Positions 42,595 to 52,639 are shown, counted from the stretch's first letter. The stretch is 64,000 bases of DNA from Flavobacterium filum DSM 17961 (GCF_000425465.1 NZ_AUDM01000005.1:124001-188000), one strand, 5' to 3'. Notes: generated by a model not told the origin, from the sequence alone. Program-made: numbers and translations.

Positions 42595-43443
42595 TTAATT
42601 TAATGAAATAGTATCAATTAAACGAATGTTGTTAACAAAAACGGCAATAAAAGCTCGGTATTTTTTGCCTTTTGATTTTCGAATGCTTGGTTTTAGGGAG
42701 TTTTCATTGGCAATTTCAAAATATTCTAATGAAAATAGGTTGTGCTTTTCAAATGTTTTTTTAACATATTCCGAGATGTTTTTTATCGAATGTTGATGAA
42801 ATTTTGCTTTTGCTTCCAATAAAGTTTTATATATCAAAGCAGCTTCTGTTTTTTCGGTTTCGGATAATCGTTCATTTCTTGAACTCATCGCTAATCCGTT
42901 AGGTTCACGATGAATCGGGCATCCAATGATGTTGACAGGGATATGATATTTTTGAACTAATTTCTTTACGATTTGCAATTGCTGAAAGTCTTTTTCGCCA
43001 AAATAAGCATTTGTGGGCTGAACAATTTCAAATAACCGTTTTACAATTGTACCCACTCCATCAAAATGACCAGGACGGTGTTTGCCTTCCATCTGATGCT
43101 CTAAACCATCATAACTAAAATGTTGAGAAACGGTGTTCCCTTCATAAATGTCATCTACACTCGGAGCAAAAACAATGATTTTTTTACTTAGTTCTGCAAT
43201 TTTTTCAACATCGCATTTTAATGTTCGGGGGTATTTTTTTAAATCTTCCGGGTTGTTAAATTGGGTGGGATTCACAAAAATACTGATTATAGTATGTTCG
43301 TTTTCTTGTAATGATTTTTCTAATAAAGAAAGATGACCTTTATGTAAAGCACCCATTGTAGGCACAAACCCAATTGTGTTTTTTGAAGTCAAAAAAGGCA
43401 TCAAATGCTCTTTGAGTTCAGATTGTTTATTGAATATGAGCAT
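42595..43443 (-). CDS. panC: Pantoate--beta-alanine ligase
   Basis: The 282-residue enzyme joins pantoate and beta-alanine with ATP in the last step of pantothenate synthesis. Visible are [17 protein letters not shown] (HIGH-type ATP site), [47 protein letters not shown] and [11 protein letters not shown] (KMSKS-like loop). It is the first gene of the cluster panC-panD-flippase-like-esterase-radA. A -7 box TAAGTTTG lies 22 bp upstream. Confidence 0.97.
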   Translation of the reverse strand: MLIFNKQSELKEHLMPFLTSKNTIGFVPTMGALHKGHLSLLEKSLQENEHTIISIFVNPTQFNNPEDLKKYPRTLKCDVEKIAELSKKIIVFAPSVDDIYEGNTVSQHFSYDGLEHQMEGKHRPGHFDGVGTIVKRLFEIVQPTNAYFGEKDFQQLQIVKKLVQKYHIPVNIIGCPIHREPNGLAMSSRNERLSETEKTEAALIYKTLLEAKAKFHQHSIKNISEYVKKTFEKHNLFSLEYFEIANENSLKPSIRKSKGKKYRAFIAVFVNNIRLIDTISLN

Positions 43444-43465
43444 ACAAATTTTATTGGTTGAGTTG

Positions 43466-43473
43466 CAAACTTA
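43466..43473 (-). promoter_or_regulatory. Probable -7 promoter box TAAGTTTG of the panC cluster
   Basis: Perfect TAnnTTTG match on the minus strand, 22 bp before the panC ATG and divergent from the GT5-like gene promoter. Confidence 0.5.
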
Positions 43474-43505
43474 CTATTTTACTTAAATATCTGCATAAAT
43501 TTTTG

Positions 43506-43513
43506 TAATTTTG
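43506..43513 (+). promoter_or_regulatory. Probable -7 promoter box TAATTTTG of the GT5-like gene
   Basis: Perfect TAnnTTTG match. It ends one base before the ATG at 43515, so that ATG cannot be the start of translation if transcription starts about 6-7 bp after the box; the next in-frame ATG at 43548 is chosen instead. Confidence 0.55.
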
Positions 43514-43547
43514 CATGTTTAAAAATCTAAACGACAAAGAAAAACAT

Positions 43548-44354
43548 ATGGAGGATAAGAGGATATTGTATGTATCATCTGAGGTAGTGCCTTATTTAGC
43601 TGAAAATGAAGTTTCCATGATGTCTTATGATGTGCCAAAAATGATCAATGATCAAGGTGGACAAATAAGAATTTTCATGCCAAGATACGGAAACATCAAC
43701 GAAAGAAGACATCAATTACATGAAGTGATCAGGTTATCTGGAATGAACTTGGTGGTGAATGATTTAGATATGCCTTTAATTATTAAAGTAGCTTCTATTC
43801 CAAAAGAACGAATTCAAGTTTATTTTATTGATAATGATGAATATTTTAAACGTAAAGCAACTTTTACAGACGAAGACGGAAAGCTATATGCCGATAATGA
43901 TGAACGTGCGATTTTCTTTGCGAAAGGAGTTGTTGAAACGGTAAAAAAATTAAATTGGGTACCGGATATTATTCATGTTCATGGTTGGATGGCTTCATTA
44001 TTGCCGGTTTACATGAAACATTTTTATAAAAATGAAGCACTTTTTTCGAACACAAAAGTGGTTACTTCGGTTTACGCTCAATCATTTGAAGGTAATTTAG
44101 ACATGGAATTAATCAATAAAGTAAAATTTGATGAAATTCCTCATGATGCTGTGGCAGAGTTGGCTCAGCCAAATTATGAAAATATTGTCAAAACGGCTGT
44201 AATCCATTCAGATGCAGTTATTATAGCTTCAGAAAACTTGTCTCCAAGTTTAACAAAATTTATAGAATCTTCCAACAAACCTTTTTTACCTTTCGTGCCG
44301 AAAGAAGGGTTTGCGGAGCAGTACACTAATTTCTATAAAAATAGCGTTTTATAA
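43548..44354 (+). CDS. Glycogen/starch synthase N-domain-like protein (GT5)
   Basis: The start was set at ATG 43548 because a -7 promoter box ends just before the upstream ATG 43515. The product has 268 residues and corresponds only to the N-terminal Rossmann half of glycogen synthase: RILYVSSEVVPYLAENEVSMM, GGQIRIFMPRYGNINERRHQLHEV, WVPDIIHVHGWMASLLPVYMKHFY. The usual KTGGL near the N-terminus is absent (ENEVSMM instead) and the C-terminal nucleotide-sugar domain is missing, so classic ADP/UDP-glucose transfer is doubtful. It precedes DUF4270 and glmS. It may be regulatory or act with a partner. Confidence 0.7.
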   Translation: MEDKRILYVSSEVVPYLAENEVSMMSYDVPKMINDQGGQIRIFMPRYGNINERRHQLHEVIRLSGMNLVVNDLDMPLIIKVASIPKERIQVYFIDNDEYFKRKATFTDEDGKLYADNDERAIFFAKGVVETVKKLNWVPDIIHVHGWMASLLPVYMKHFYKNEALFSNTKVVTSVYAQSFEGNLDMELINKVKFDEIPHDAVAELAQPNYENIVKTAVIHSDAVIIASENLSPSLTKFIESSNKPFLPFVPKEGFAEQYTNFYKNSVL

Positions 44355-44369
44355 ATTTATTTTAATTCA

Positions 44370-46004
44370 ATGTTTACAAAAAAATTAATTCAACCGGTTG
44401 TATTGGCCTTTTTAGGGTTTACTTTGTTTTCTTGTGATAAAGATTTCAATACTATTGGGGTGGATATCATCGATGATAATCATTTTGTTTTTGGCACTCC
44501 AGATAGAGACGCTACTGTAGTTGCTTATAATGAGGATTTACCAATTGTTCAAACTGATAATTTAACCATTAATCCATTAGGAATTTATCGAAATTCTACT
44601 TTTGGAACGCAAACGGCTAATTTTGTGACGCAGTTGGTTTTGCCGTCATCTACTCCTTCGTTCAAAATTATTAATGAAGACCCTGAAATAACTGAAGTTG
44701 TATTATATATTCCTTATTTTTCAACTGCAGGAACAACAACAGATGGTGTTACACAATATACTTTAGATTCTCTTTATGGCACTTCTAAATTAAAGCTGAG
44801 TGTTTTTGAAAATGGTTATTTTTTGAGAGATTTAGATCCGTCCAACAATTTTACACAAGCTCAAAAATACTATTCCAATCAAGGAAATGATTTTGAAATT
44901 TTCAAAAGAGGTGCTGCTGCAGATGGGACCTCTGTTGCAGGTGGAGAACGATTAAACAATAGTACTACCACAAGTGAAAACGATGCATTCTATTTCAATA
45001 ATACTCAAATTACAGAAACATCTACCGATGATGAAGGAACTGAAACTACAAAAAAATTGGTTCCTGGAATGTATTTTACCTTGAATAAAGAATATTTTCA
45101 AAAGAAAATAATAGGTGGTTACTTAGATGGTAAATTAAGTAATGCGAATGTCTTTAATGACTATTTTAGAGGTTTGTATTTTAAAGTTGAGCCTTCTGCC
45201 GAAGATCCCAATGGAAGTAGTTTAGCAATGATTAATTTCAGAGGAGGAAAAATTACGATTAAATATAAAGAGGATTTTGAAAAGATTACAGGAAATACTT
45301 CTACGGTTATAAGAACGAATAAAACTCTTGATTTAACGCTTGGGGGATATTCTGCGAGTTTAGTAACACAAAATAGAACGACTGAATACCAAAACGCCTT
45401 GCAAAATGCTTCGCCAACGCTTGGTGATGAACGTTTGTTTATTAATGGAGGTGCAGGTTCAATGGCAATTATTGATTTGTTTGGTAGAGACGAAGATGGG
45501 GAATCGGCTGAATTAGAAAATTATCGTTCTAAAGGATGGCTAATTAATGAAGCAAATTTAACTTTTAGAATTGATAGAGATGCAATGGGGGAAAATAAAG
45601 AGCCACAGCGTATTTATTTGTACGATATTAATAATAAGCGACCAATTTTAGATTATGTTCGAGATCAAACTTCGAGTTCAAAAGTGAAATTTGCTAAAAG
45701 AATTCACAGTGGAATCATTGTAAAAGAAGATGATAAAGGAGTGTATTATAAAATAAGATTGACCAATCATATTTCAAATCTACTTAGAAAAGATTCAACT
45801 AATGTTCGATTAGGATTAGTAGTTACGGAAGCAATTTCTGTAGTGTCTAATAATAGTTTAAAGAATCCTTCTGCCTCTGGTTTGAAAGAAGTTCCATTGG
45901 CATCGGTATTAAGTCCTTTAGGAACAGTGTTGTATGGAAGCAAAAGTTCTGTACCTTTGGACAAAAGATTAAAATTAGAAATTTATTACACCAAACCTGA
46001 CTAA
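44370..46004 (+). CDS. DUF4270 family lipoprotein
   Basis: The 544-residue protein has a lipoprotein signal with lipobox LFSC (Cys23). The mature part starts DKDFNTIGVDIIDDNHF, a DUF4270 hallmark, and is beta-rich to the end (IRLTNHISNLLRKDSTNVRLGLVV, PLASVLSPLGTVLYGS, LEIYYTKPD). It is probably an outer-membrane-anchored exported protein of unknown function. It begins 15 bp after the GT5-like gene and ends 11 bp before glmS. Confidence 0.85.
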   Translation: MFTKKLIQPVVLAFLGFTLFSCDKDFNTIGVDIIDDNHFVFGTPDRDATVVAYNEDLPIVQTDNLTINPLGIYRNSTFGTQTANFVTQLVLPSSTPSFKIINEDPEITEVVLYIPYFSTAGTTTDGVTQYTLDSLYGTSKLKLSVFENGYFLRDLDPSNNFTQAQKYYSNQGNDFEIFKRGAAADGTSVAGGERLNNSTTTSENDAFYFNNTQITETSTDDEGTETTKKLVPGMYFTLNKEYFQKKIIGGYLDGKLSNANVFNDYFRGLYFKVEPSAEDPNGSSLAMINFRGGKITIKYKEDFEKITGNTSTVIRTNKTLDLTLGGYSASLVTQNRTTEYQNALQNASPTLGDERLFINGGAGSMAIIDLFGRDEDGESAELENYRSKGWLINEANLTFRIDRDAMGENKEPQRIYLYDINNKRPILDYVRDQTSSSKVKFAKRIHSGIIVKEDDKGVYYKIRLTNHISNLLRKDSTNVRLGLVVTEAISVVSNNSLKNPSASGLKEVPLASVLSPLGTVLYGSKSSVPLDKRLKLEIYYTKPD

Positions 46005-46015
46005 ATAAATAAATT

Positions 46016-47863
46016 ATGTGTGGAATTGTTGGATATATCGGTAAAAGAGACGCTTATTCAATTGTAATCAAAGGTCTTAAACGATTAGAATATAGAGGCT
46101 ATGATAGTGCAGGAATCATGCTTCATGATGGAAAGGAACTTAAAGTTTCTAAAACAAAAGGAAAAGTAACCGACCTGGAAGAGGTTTCTCAAAAAGATAA
46201 TAATTTCTTTGGTTCAATCGGAATGGGTCATACGCGTTGGGCTACTCATGGTGTGCCAAATGATGTGAATTCGCATCCTCACTTATCTAATTCCGGTAAT
46301 TTAGCCATTATTCACAATGGAATTATTGAGAATTATGAACCTTTAAAGAAAGAATTAATCAAACGTGGATATGTTTTTCATTCGGATACAGATACGGAAG
46401 TATTGATTAATTTAATTGAAGACGTTCAGAAAAAAGAGAATATTAAATTAGGAAAGGCTGTGCAGATTGCATTAAACCAAGTTGTTGGGGCTTATGCAAT
46501 AGCTGTTTTCGACAAAAATAAACCAGATGAAATTATCGTTGCTCGATTAGGAAGTCCATTAGCAATAGGTATTGGTGATGGTGAGTTTTTTGTTGCATCC
46601 GATGCTTCACCATTCATTGAATATACTTCTAATGCCATTTATCTAGAAGATGAAGAAATGGCTATCGTTCGTTTACACAAGCCAATAAAAGTTAGAAAAA
46701 TTAAAGATGATTCTTTGGTTGATCCGTATGTTCAAGAATTAAAAATGAATCTTGAGCAAATTGAAAAAGGTGGTTATGACCACTTTATGATGAAAGAGAT
46801 TTATGAGCAACCAAATGTAATTAAAGATACTTATAGAGGTAGATTACTTGCCAACAAAGGAATCATCCAAATGGCAGGAGTAGAAGATAATTTAGAGAAA
46901 TTCTTAAATGCAGAAAGAATTATCATTGTTGCTTGTGGAACCTCTTGGCATGCTGGTTTAGTAGCGGAATATATATTTGAAGAGTTTGCTCGTATTCCGG
47001 TTGAGGTAGAATACGCTTCTGAATTCAGATACCGTAATCCTATTATCAATAAAAAAGATGTTGTTGTGGCTATTTCTCAATCAGGAGAAACAGCAGATAC
47101 ATTAGCAGCCATAAAATTGGCTAAAGAAAACGGAGCGTTTGTTTTTGGTGTTTGTAATGTTGTTGGATCTTCTATTTCAAGAGAAACCGATGCAGGAGCT
47201 TATACTCACGCTGGCCCAGAAATTGGTGTAGCTTCAACAAAAGCGTTTACCACTCAAATAACGGTTTTAACCTTAATCGCATTGCGTTTAGCTAAAGCAA
47301 AAGGTACGATGTCTAATTCTGATTTCCATCGTTATTTATTAGAATTGGAAATGATTCCTGAAAAAGTTGAAGAAGCTTTAGAAACCAATGAAATAGCAAA
47401 AAAGATTGCAAATATTTACAAAGATTCACCAAATTGTTTATATTTAGGTAGAGGTTACAACTTCCCGGTTGCACTTGAAGGAGCTTTAAAACTTAAAGAG
47501 ATTTCGTATATCCATGCAGAAGGATATCCTGCTGCTGAAATGAAACACGGGCCAATTGCGTTAATAGATGAATCCATGCCGGTTGTGGTTATCGCACCAA
47601 AAATGGGTCATTACGATAAAGTAGTAAGTAACATTCAAGAAATTAAATCAAGAAGCGGAAAAATCATCGCAGTTGTAACAAAAGGCGATACGCAAGTAAG
47701 AGATTTAGCAGATCATGTAATCGAAATTCCTGAAACTTCTGATGCATTATCACCCTTATTAACTACCATTCCGCTGCAATTGTTATCCTATCACATTGCG
47801 GTAATGAGAGGATGTAATGTTGATCAACCTCGAAATTTAGCCAAATCGGTTACAGTAGAATAA
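46016..47863 (+). CDS. glmS: Glutamine--fructose-6-phosphate aminotransferase (isomerizing)
   Basis: GlmS makes glucosamine-6-phosphate, the first committed step to UDP-GlcNAc for cell wall and lipid A. The 615-residue enzyme begins MCGIVGYIG with the catalytic Cys after Met removal, followed by GHTRWATHG and HNGIIENY in the glutaminase domain. Two SIS domains follow (about 290-430 and 460-600; CGTSWHAGLVAEY, SQSGETADTLAAIKLAK, ASTKAFTTQ), and it ends NLAKSVTVE. No glmS ribozyme is seen in the 11-bp upstream gap. A strong terminator follows. Confidence 0.97.
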   Translation: MCGIVGYIGKRDAYSIVIKGLKRLEYRGYDSAGIMLHDGKELKVSKTKGKVTDLEEVSQKDNNFFGSIGMGHTRWATHGVPNDVNSHPHLSNSGNLAIIHNGIIENYEPLKKELIKRGYVFHSDTDTEVLINLIEDVQKKENIKLGKAVQIALNQVVGAYAIAVFDKNKPDEIIVARLGSPLAIGIGDGEFFVASDASPFIEYTSNAIYLEDEEMAIVRLHKPIKVRKIKDDSLVDPYVQELKMNLEQIEKGGYDHFMMKEIYEQPNVIKDTYRGRLLANKGIIQMAGVEDNLEKFLNAERIIIVACGTSWHAGLVAEYIFEEFARIPVEVEYASEFRYRNPIINKKDVVVAISQSGETADTLAAIKLAKENGAFVFGVCNVVGSSISRETDAGAYTHAGPEIGVASTKAFTTQITVLTLIALRLAKAKGTMSNSDFHRYLLELEMIPEKVEEALETNEIAKKIANIYKDSPNCLYLGRGYNFPVALEGALKLKEISYIHAEGYPAAEMKHGPIALIDESMPVVVIAPKMGHYDKVVSNIQEIKSRSGKIIAVVTKGDTQVRDLADHVIEIPETSDALSPLLTTIPLQLLSYHIAVMRGCNVDQPRNLAKSVTVE

Positions 47864-47883
47864 ATTTTACATTTATAATCATT

Positions 47884-47916
47884 AAAAAAAGCAGGCATTT
47901 TGTCTGCTTTTTTCAT
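47884..47916 (+). terminator. Terminator after glmS
   Basis: AAAAAGCAG and CTGCTTTTT form a stem around GCATTTTGT and are followed by further T residues, 20 bp after the glmS stop. The remaining spacer to 48154 shows no gene. Confidence 0.85.
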
Positions 47917-48154
47917 TTTTCCTTTTTTGTTAAATAAAATGCTAAAATTTTAAATTATAATTAAAAAATAGTATGAACGCATACTAAAATTTACTTTTAT
48001 TGATTAAAACACAAAAAATGCTAACGAATTTGAATTGAGAATTGTGCAAAAATCTGATTATTTAACTGCTAAAAAGCATAATTTATTTCACTTTTTTTAT
48101 TAATTTCAAAAATAGTTGTATTTTGGTATCGTAAACTAACAAAACTCTAACTTT

Positions 48155-50980
48155 ATGAAAGTGTATTACTTTATTTTGACTTTGTTTTTTTGTAGCATTT
48201 CATTTGCTCAAACAACAATTACAGGGACAGTTGTTGACAAGTCAAACCAACCGATTCCGGGGGCAAACATCAAAATTGTTGGTGAAGCCATCGGAACAGT
48301 GACTGACTTTGATGGTAACTTTTCCCTTACCACACAAAAAAACCCACCTTTTTCAGTAGAAATTTCTTCTATTGGTTTTGCTACTCAAACAGTAGAAGTA
48401 AAAACAAAAAACCAAAAAATTAGTGCAGTTTTAGCGGAAGAAGAAACTCGATTAGACGAAATTGTAGTTTCGGCCTCCAGAGCTCCTGAAAGAGTGAGGG
48501 AATCTCCTGTAACCATTGAAAGAATGAGTGTAAGAGACATTAAAAAGTCGGCATCGGTTTCTTTCTATGACGGATTGGAAAATTTAAAAGAGGTACACAT
48601 GAACACTAGTAGTATGTCTTTTAAATCAATCAATACCAGAGGTTTTGCTACAGTAGCTAACACTCGTTTTATGCAATTGGTTGATGGGATGGACAATTCC
48701 TCTCCGTTGTTAAACTTTGTTTTAGGCAACTTAATTGGTGTTTCTGAAATTGATGTTGCCAGTGTAGAATTATTGCCTGGTGCATCATCTGCTCTTTATG
48801 GAGCAAATGCTTTTAATGGTATTTTATTTATGACTAGTAAAAGTCCTTTTACTCATCAAGGAGTAAGTGCTTATGCTAAAGTTGGACAAACAAGCCAACA
48901 AGCAGCCGGAAATAATTTATACTATGATTATGGAGTAAGAGTAGCAAAAGCGTTTACCCCACATTTTGCTGCAAAAGCTAACTTCACTTTTATGAATGGA
49001 ACGGACTGGTATGCAACAGATTATAGAGATATTGGATTTCAAGGAACAGACAGAACTGACCCTAGCTATAATGGTATAAACGTTTATGGAGATGAAGCAG
49101 CTATTAACTTAAAATCAAGACAAGCATTTGGGTCTCCTGGGTATACTATTTTGCCAAACATTGATATTTCAAGAACAGGATATAATGAAACAGATTTAAC
49201 GGACAACAAAGTACAAAATTCTAAAGTAGATTTTTCACTTCATTACAGACCTTTTGGAAATGAAAATCTTGAGATTATTTGGCAATCAAAATTTGGTTTT
49301 GGAAATACTGTATATCAAGGTGCAAGTAGATATTACTTAAATGGCTTTTTTATGCAGCAACATAAATTAGAATTTAAAGGCAAAAACTTTTTTGTTCGTG
49401 GTTATTTCACAACAGAGGATGGTGGAAATTCATATGACATGACATTTACTGCATTAAATATCAACAGAAAATGGAAATCCGATGCTGATTGGTTTGCACA
49501 ATATGGTGGAGCCTATGTTCAGTCAACCTTGAATGGTGCAACTCCAGAACAAGCACATGCTGCGGCTAGAAATGTTGCGGACACCGGAAGGTTTCTTCCT
49601 GGTACCCAAGAGTTCAAAGACGCATTTAATCAAGTTATTTCCGATCCTAATGTTTTAACAGGCTCTAAATTGGTTGATAATTCAAGAATTTATCATTCTG
49701 ATGCTAACTATAATTTTAGAGATGTAGTAAAATTTGCTGAAATTCAAGTAGGGGGTTCATATAGATTATATGACTTAAATTCATTTGGAAGAATTTATAC
49801 AGATAATGTAGGACCTATAAGTTATAATGAGTATGGATTATATACTCAAGCTCAAAAAAATATTTTGGAAAATTTAAAGTTGGTGGCTTCAATTCGATAT
49901 GATAAAGCTCAAAATTTTGATGGTAATTTTTCACCAAGAGTTTCATTGGTTTATTCTGTAGATGAACAAAAAAACCATATATTCAGAGGGTCATTCCAAA
50001 CAGGTTTTAGAAATCCTACCACACAAGACCAATACATTGGATTTGATATAGGAAGTAGAGTGTTAATTGGTTCTGCTTCTGATAATTTATCTAGATTTAG
50101 TGAAGTTCGTGGAAACAACATTAATGGTAGTGGTGAAATTTCTGCATTCGGACAAAGTCAGTTAGGATCAAATACTGTTACTTTGAATGGATTTGATGCT
50201 TATTATAATTCTTTCACAGAAGAATCATTTAAATTGTTTGACGCTATCTACAGATCAGGACCACCCTCTGGCTTAGCAAATGCTGCAACTAATCTTGTAA
50301 GAGCAGACGTTAATTTAGTTAAACCAGAATTTGTAAAAGCATTCGAATTAGGTTATAGAGGTTCATTTAAAGGAGTTTCAATTGATATTAATGGATATTA
50401 CAATATTTATAACGATTTCATTGGAAATATAAATGTTATTACACCTTATTATGGTGTTGCAGAGACAAATCCTAATATTTCTCTTAATACTTCAGCAAAT
50501 GCTCTCGCAAATAGAGATTTTAGAACGTATCAATTATACACCAACACAGATATAGAAATCAAATCTTTAGGTTTTGGTGCTGGAATTTCAACAAAATTCT
50601 ACAAAGATTTTGAGTTTTCAGCCAATTATAATTTTGCAGAATTTGATTTTGATCAAGCAAAAGACCCAAGTTTTGAAGCTGGATTTAACACACCAAAACA
50701 CCGTGTAAAAGGTTCTATTAGTAATGATAAATTATTCAAAAACTTTGGTTTCAATGTAAGTGCAAGATGGAGTAGTGAATATTTGTGGCAATCTACTTTT
50801 GTGGATGGTATGATCAAAGAAATGACAGTAGTTGATGCTCAAATCAATTATGCTATTCCAAGTTTAAAATCGGTTATCAAGGTAGGTGCAACTAACTTAG
50901 GAGGTAATGAATATATTCAAGTATTAGGAGCAGGTGCTGTAGGGCAACAATTTTTTGTTGGATTAACAATCAATCAATAA
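48155..50980 (+). CDS. TonB-dependent receptor with CarboxypepD_reg-like N-domain
   Basis: The 941-residue outer-membrane protein has a signal peptide ending at SFAQ (residue 19), a carboxypeptidase-regulatory-like beta domain (about 22-105; TITGTVVDKSNQPIPGANIKIVGEAIGTVTDFDGNF), a plug domain from about 110 (LDEIVVSASRAPERVRESPVTIERM, then NTRGFATVANTRFMQLVDGMDNSS, VELLPGASSALYGANAFNG) and a 22-strand type barrel ending in LTINQ. It imports a substrate with TonB energy. It is not a classic SusC because no SusD follows; instead an SGNH-hydrolase lipoprotein starts 15 bp later, a probable partner. The substrate is unknown. Confidence 0.9.
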   Translation: MKVYYFILTLFFCSISFAQTTITGTVVDKSNQPIPGANIKIVGEAIGTVTDFDGNFSLTTQKNPPFSVEISSIGFATQTVEVKTKNQKISAVLAEEETRLDEIVVSASRAPERVRESPVTIERMSVRDIKKSASVSFYDGLENLKEVHMNTSSMSFKSINTRGFATVANTRFMQLVDGMDNSSPLLNFVLGNLIGVSEIDVASVELLPGASSALYGANAFNGILFMTSKSPFTHQGVSAYAKVGQTSQQAAGNNLYYDYGVRVAKAFTPHFAAKANFTFMNGTDWYATDYRDIGFQGTDRTDPSYNGINVYGDEAAINLKSRQAFGSPGYTILPNIDISRTGYNETDLTDNKVQNSKVDFSLHYRPFGNENLEIIWQSKFGFGNTVYQGASRYYLNGFFMQQHKLEFKGKNFFVRGYFTTEDGGNSYDMTFTALNINRKWKSDADWFAQYGGAYVQSTLNGATPEQAHAAARNVADTGRFLPGTQEFKDAFNQVISDPNVLTGSKLVDNSRIYHSDANYNFRDVVKFAEIQVGGSYRLYDLNSFGRIYTDNVGPISYNEYGLYTQAQKNILENLKLVASIRYDKAQNFDGNFSPRVSLVYSVDEQKNHIFRGSFQTGFRNPTTQDQYIGFDIGSRVLIGSASDNLSRFSEVRGNNINGSGEISAFGQSQLGSNTVTLNGFDAYYNSFTEESFKLFDAIYRSGPPSGLANAATNLVRADVNLVKPEFVKAFELGYRGSFKGVSIDINGYYNIYNDFIGNINVITPYYGVAETNPNISLNTSANALANRDFRTYQLYTNTDIEIKSLGFGAGISTKFYKDFEFSANYNFAEFDFDQAKDPSFEAGFNTPKHRVKGSISNDKLFKNFGFNVSARWSSEYLWQSTFVDGMIKEMTVVDAQINYAIPSLKSVIKVGATNLGGNEYIQVLGAGAVGQQFFVGLTINQ

Positions 50981-50995
50981 TAAAAATATATAACT

Positions 50996-52483
50996 ATGAT
51001 TAAAAATAATAAATGGCTATTATTGGTTGCTTTAACCGTAATGGCATGTAGTGAAGATGATGAAGTTATCAAGTATGATACTGCTGATGGTTTGCCGTTA
51101 ACAGCTGGTTCTGCTGATTTCTCCAAATATATTGCACTTGGAAATTCCCTTACTGCTGGGTTTAGCGATAATGCACTGTTTATCGAAGGACAAAAAAATT
51201 CTTATCCTGCTATTTTAGCAGATCAGTTTGCACTTGTAGGTGGAGGGGATTTTACTATTCCATTCATGAGTGATAATACCGGAGGTTTACTTTTAGGAGG
51301 AAATGTTATTTCTGGACCAAGATTGTTTTTTAATGGTTCTGGCCCTGCTCCTGTAAGTGGTGTGCCAACAACCGAAGTTTCATCAGTATTATCGGGACCA
51401 TTCAACAATATGGGTATTCCCGGTGCAAAGAGTTACCATTTATTAGCTCCTGGCTATGGAAACGTAGCTGGAGTAGCAACCGGTCAATCTAATCCTTATT
51501 TTGTTCGTTTTGCTTCTTCGCCTAGCACTACAGTTTTGGCTGATGCAACGGCTCAAAATGCAACATTTTTCTCTTTATGGATTGGCAACAATGATATATT
51601 ATCATTTGCAACATCAGGTGGTTCTGGTACTAACCAAACAGGAAATTTAAATCCTGCTACTTATGGACCGAATGATATTACAGACCCAAATGTGTTTGGA
51701 AATGTGTATACAACTTTGGTTGAAGGATTAACTGCCAATGGAGCAAAAGGAGTTGTAGCAAATTTACCTTATGTAACAAGCATTCCGTTTTTTACAACAG
51801 TTCCTTATAATCCCGTGCCTTTAAATGAAACTAGTGCAGCACAATTGAACGCTGGTTTTGCTGCCTACAACAATGGTTTGCTATTTGCTCAATCAAATGG
51901 ATTGTTAAGTGCTGAAGAGGTTGCCAAAAGAAGAATTGTATTTTCAGCATCTTCTAATAATGCGGTGGTTATGACAGACAGTTATTTAACCAACTTAACT
52001 GCATTTGGTATTCCTTCAATTAGACAAGCCACCGCTGAAGATTTAATTGTTTTACCAGCTAGAACATTCATTGGTACTTTGGTAGGAGGAAATCCCGCAC
52101 AAATAAATGGAGTTTCAGTACCATTAGCTGACAATTGGGTTTTGTGTAAAAACGAAATCAGTGAAATTAAAACAGCTACAGATGCTTACAATGCCTCTAT
52201 TAGAGCTATTGCAACTTCTAAAGGTCTAGCTTTTGTTGACGCTAATGCATTCTTGAATCAAGTTGCTAATGGTGGAATTACAGCTAATAATTACACTATT
52301 ACATCAAGTTATGTAACTGGTGGAGCATTTTCATTAGATGGAATTCACCCTAGTCCAAGAGGATATGCTTTAATTGCAAATAAATTCTTAGAAGCAATTA
52401 ATGAAAAATATGGTTCTAATTTTAAAGGTGTAAATGTTGGAAAATATAGAATTCTATATCCTGCTAATCCAGACAATTTCTAA
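50996..52483 (+). CDS. SGNH/GDSL-hydrolase lipoprotein paired with the TonB receptor
   Basis: The 495-residue protein has a lipoprotein signal with lipobox VMAC (Cys18). SGNH blocks are present: block I YIALGNSLTAGFSDN with the catalytic Ser, block II with Gly in NNMGIPGAKSYHL, block III IGNNDIL with the oxyanion Asn, and block V DGIHPSPRGYALIAN with the Asp-His pair. A large insert lies between blocks III and V. It should be an outer-membrane-anchored esterase or lipase. The position right after the receptor suggests it prepares or binds the imported substrate, perhaps an acylated compound. Confidence 0.87.
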   Translation: MIKNNKWLLLVALTVMACSEDDEVIKYDTADGLPLTAGSADFSKYIALGNSLTAGFSDNALFIEGQKNSYPAILADQFALVGGGDFTIPFMSDNTGGLLLGGNVISGPRLFFNGSGPAPVSGVPTTEVSSVLSGPFNNMGIPGAKSYHLLAPGYGNVAGVATGQSNPYFVRFASSPSTTVLADATAQNATFFSLWIGNNDILSFATSGGSGTNQTGNLNPATYGPNDITDPNVFGNVYTTLVEGLTANGAKGVVANLPYVTSIPFFTTVPYNPVPLNETSAAQLNAGFAAYNNGLLFAQSNGLLSAEEVAKRRIVFSASSNNAVVMTDSYLTNLTAFGIPSIRQATAEDLIVLPARTFIGTLVGGNPAQINGVSVPLADNWVLCKNEISEIKTATDAYNASIRAIATSKGLAFVDANAFLNQVANGGITANNYTITSSYVTGGAFSLDGIHPSPRGYALIANKFLEAINEKYGSNFKGVNVGKYRILYPANPDNF

Positions 52484-52505
52484 GTAAAATAAACTTTCTA
52501 TTTAT

Positions 52506-52533
52506 AAAACCACCTGAGTAAGGTGGTTTTTTT
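52506..52533 (+). terminator. Terminator after the receptor/SGNH operon
   Basis: AAAACCACCT (52506-52515) and AGGTGGTTTT (52521-52530) form a perfect 10-bp stem with a GAGTA loop, followed by T residues, 22 bp after the SGNH stop. Confidence 0.88.
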
Positions 52534-52609
52534 ATTGATGTATTGATAAGCAATTTAAAAATGTTATTCGAATGCTTCAAAAAATCCTAAAAAAAATAGC
52601 CTTTTGCTA

Positions 52610-52639
52610 TTGATTTTATATTTTAAAAAATTATCTTTG
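52610..52639 (+). promoter_or_regulatory. Promoter of atpD (TTG - 19 bp - TATCTTTG)
   Basis: TTG at 52610-52612 and TATCTTTG at 52632-52639 match the Bacteroidetes -33/-7 pair with a 19-bp gap. The leader to the atpD ATG is about 55 nt. Confidence 0.65.

Noticed and set aside
43515-43547. Upstream ATG of the GT5-like gene
   Set aside because: A perfect TAATTTTG box ends one base before it, so the transcript would start inside or after this ATG.
46005-46015. glmS ribozyme
   Set aside because: The gap upstream of glmS is only 11 bp, and the gene is in line with DUF4270; there is no room for the ribozyme.
48155-52483. Classic SusC/SusD polysaccharide pair
   Set aside because: The second gene has SGNH-hydrolase blocks (GNSLTAGF, IGNNDIL, DGIHP) and no SusD features.
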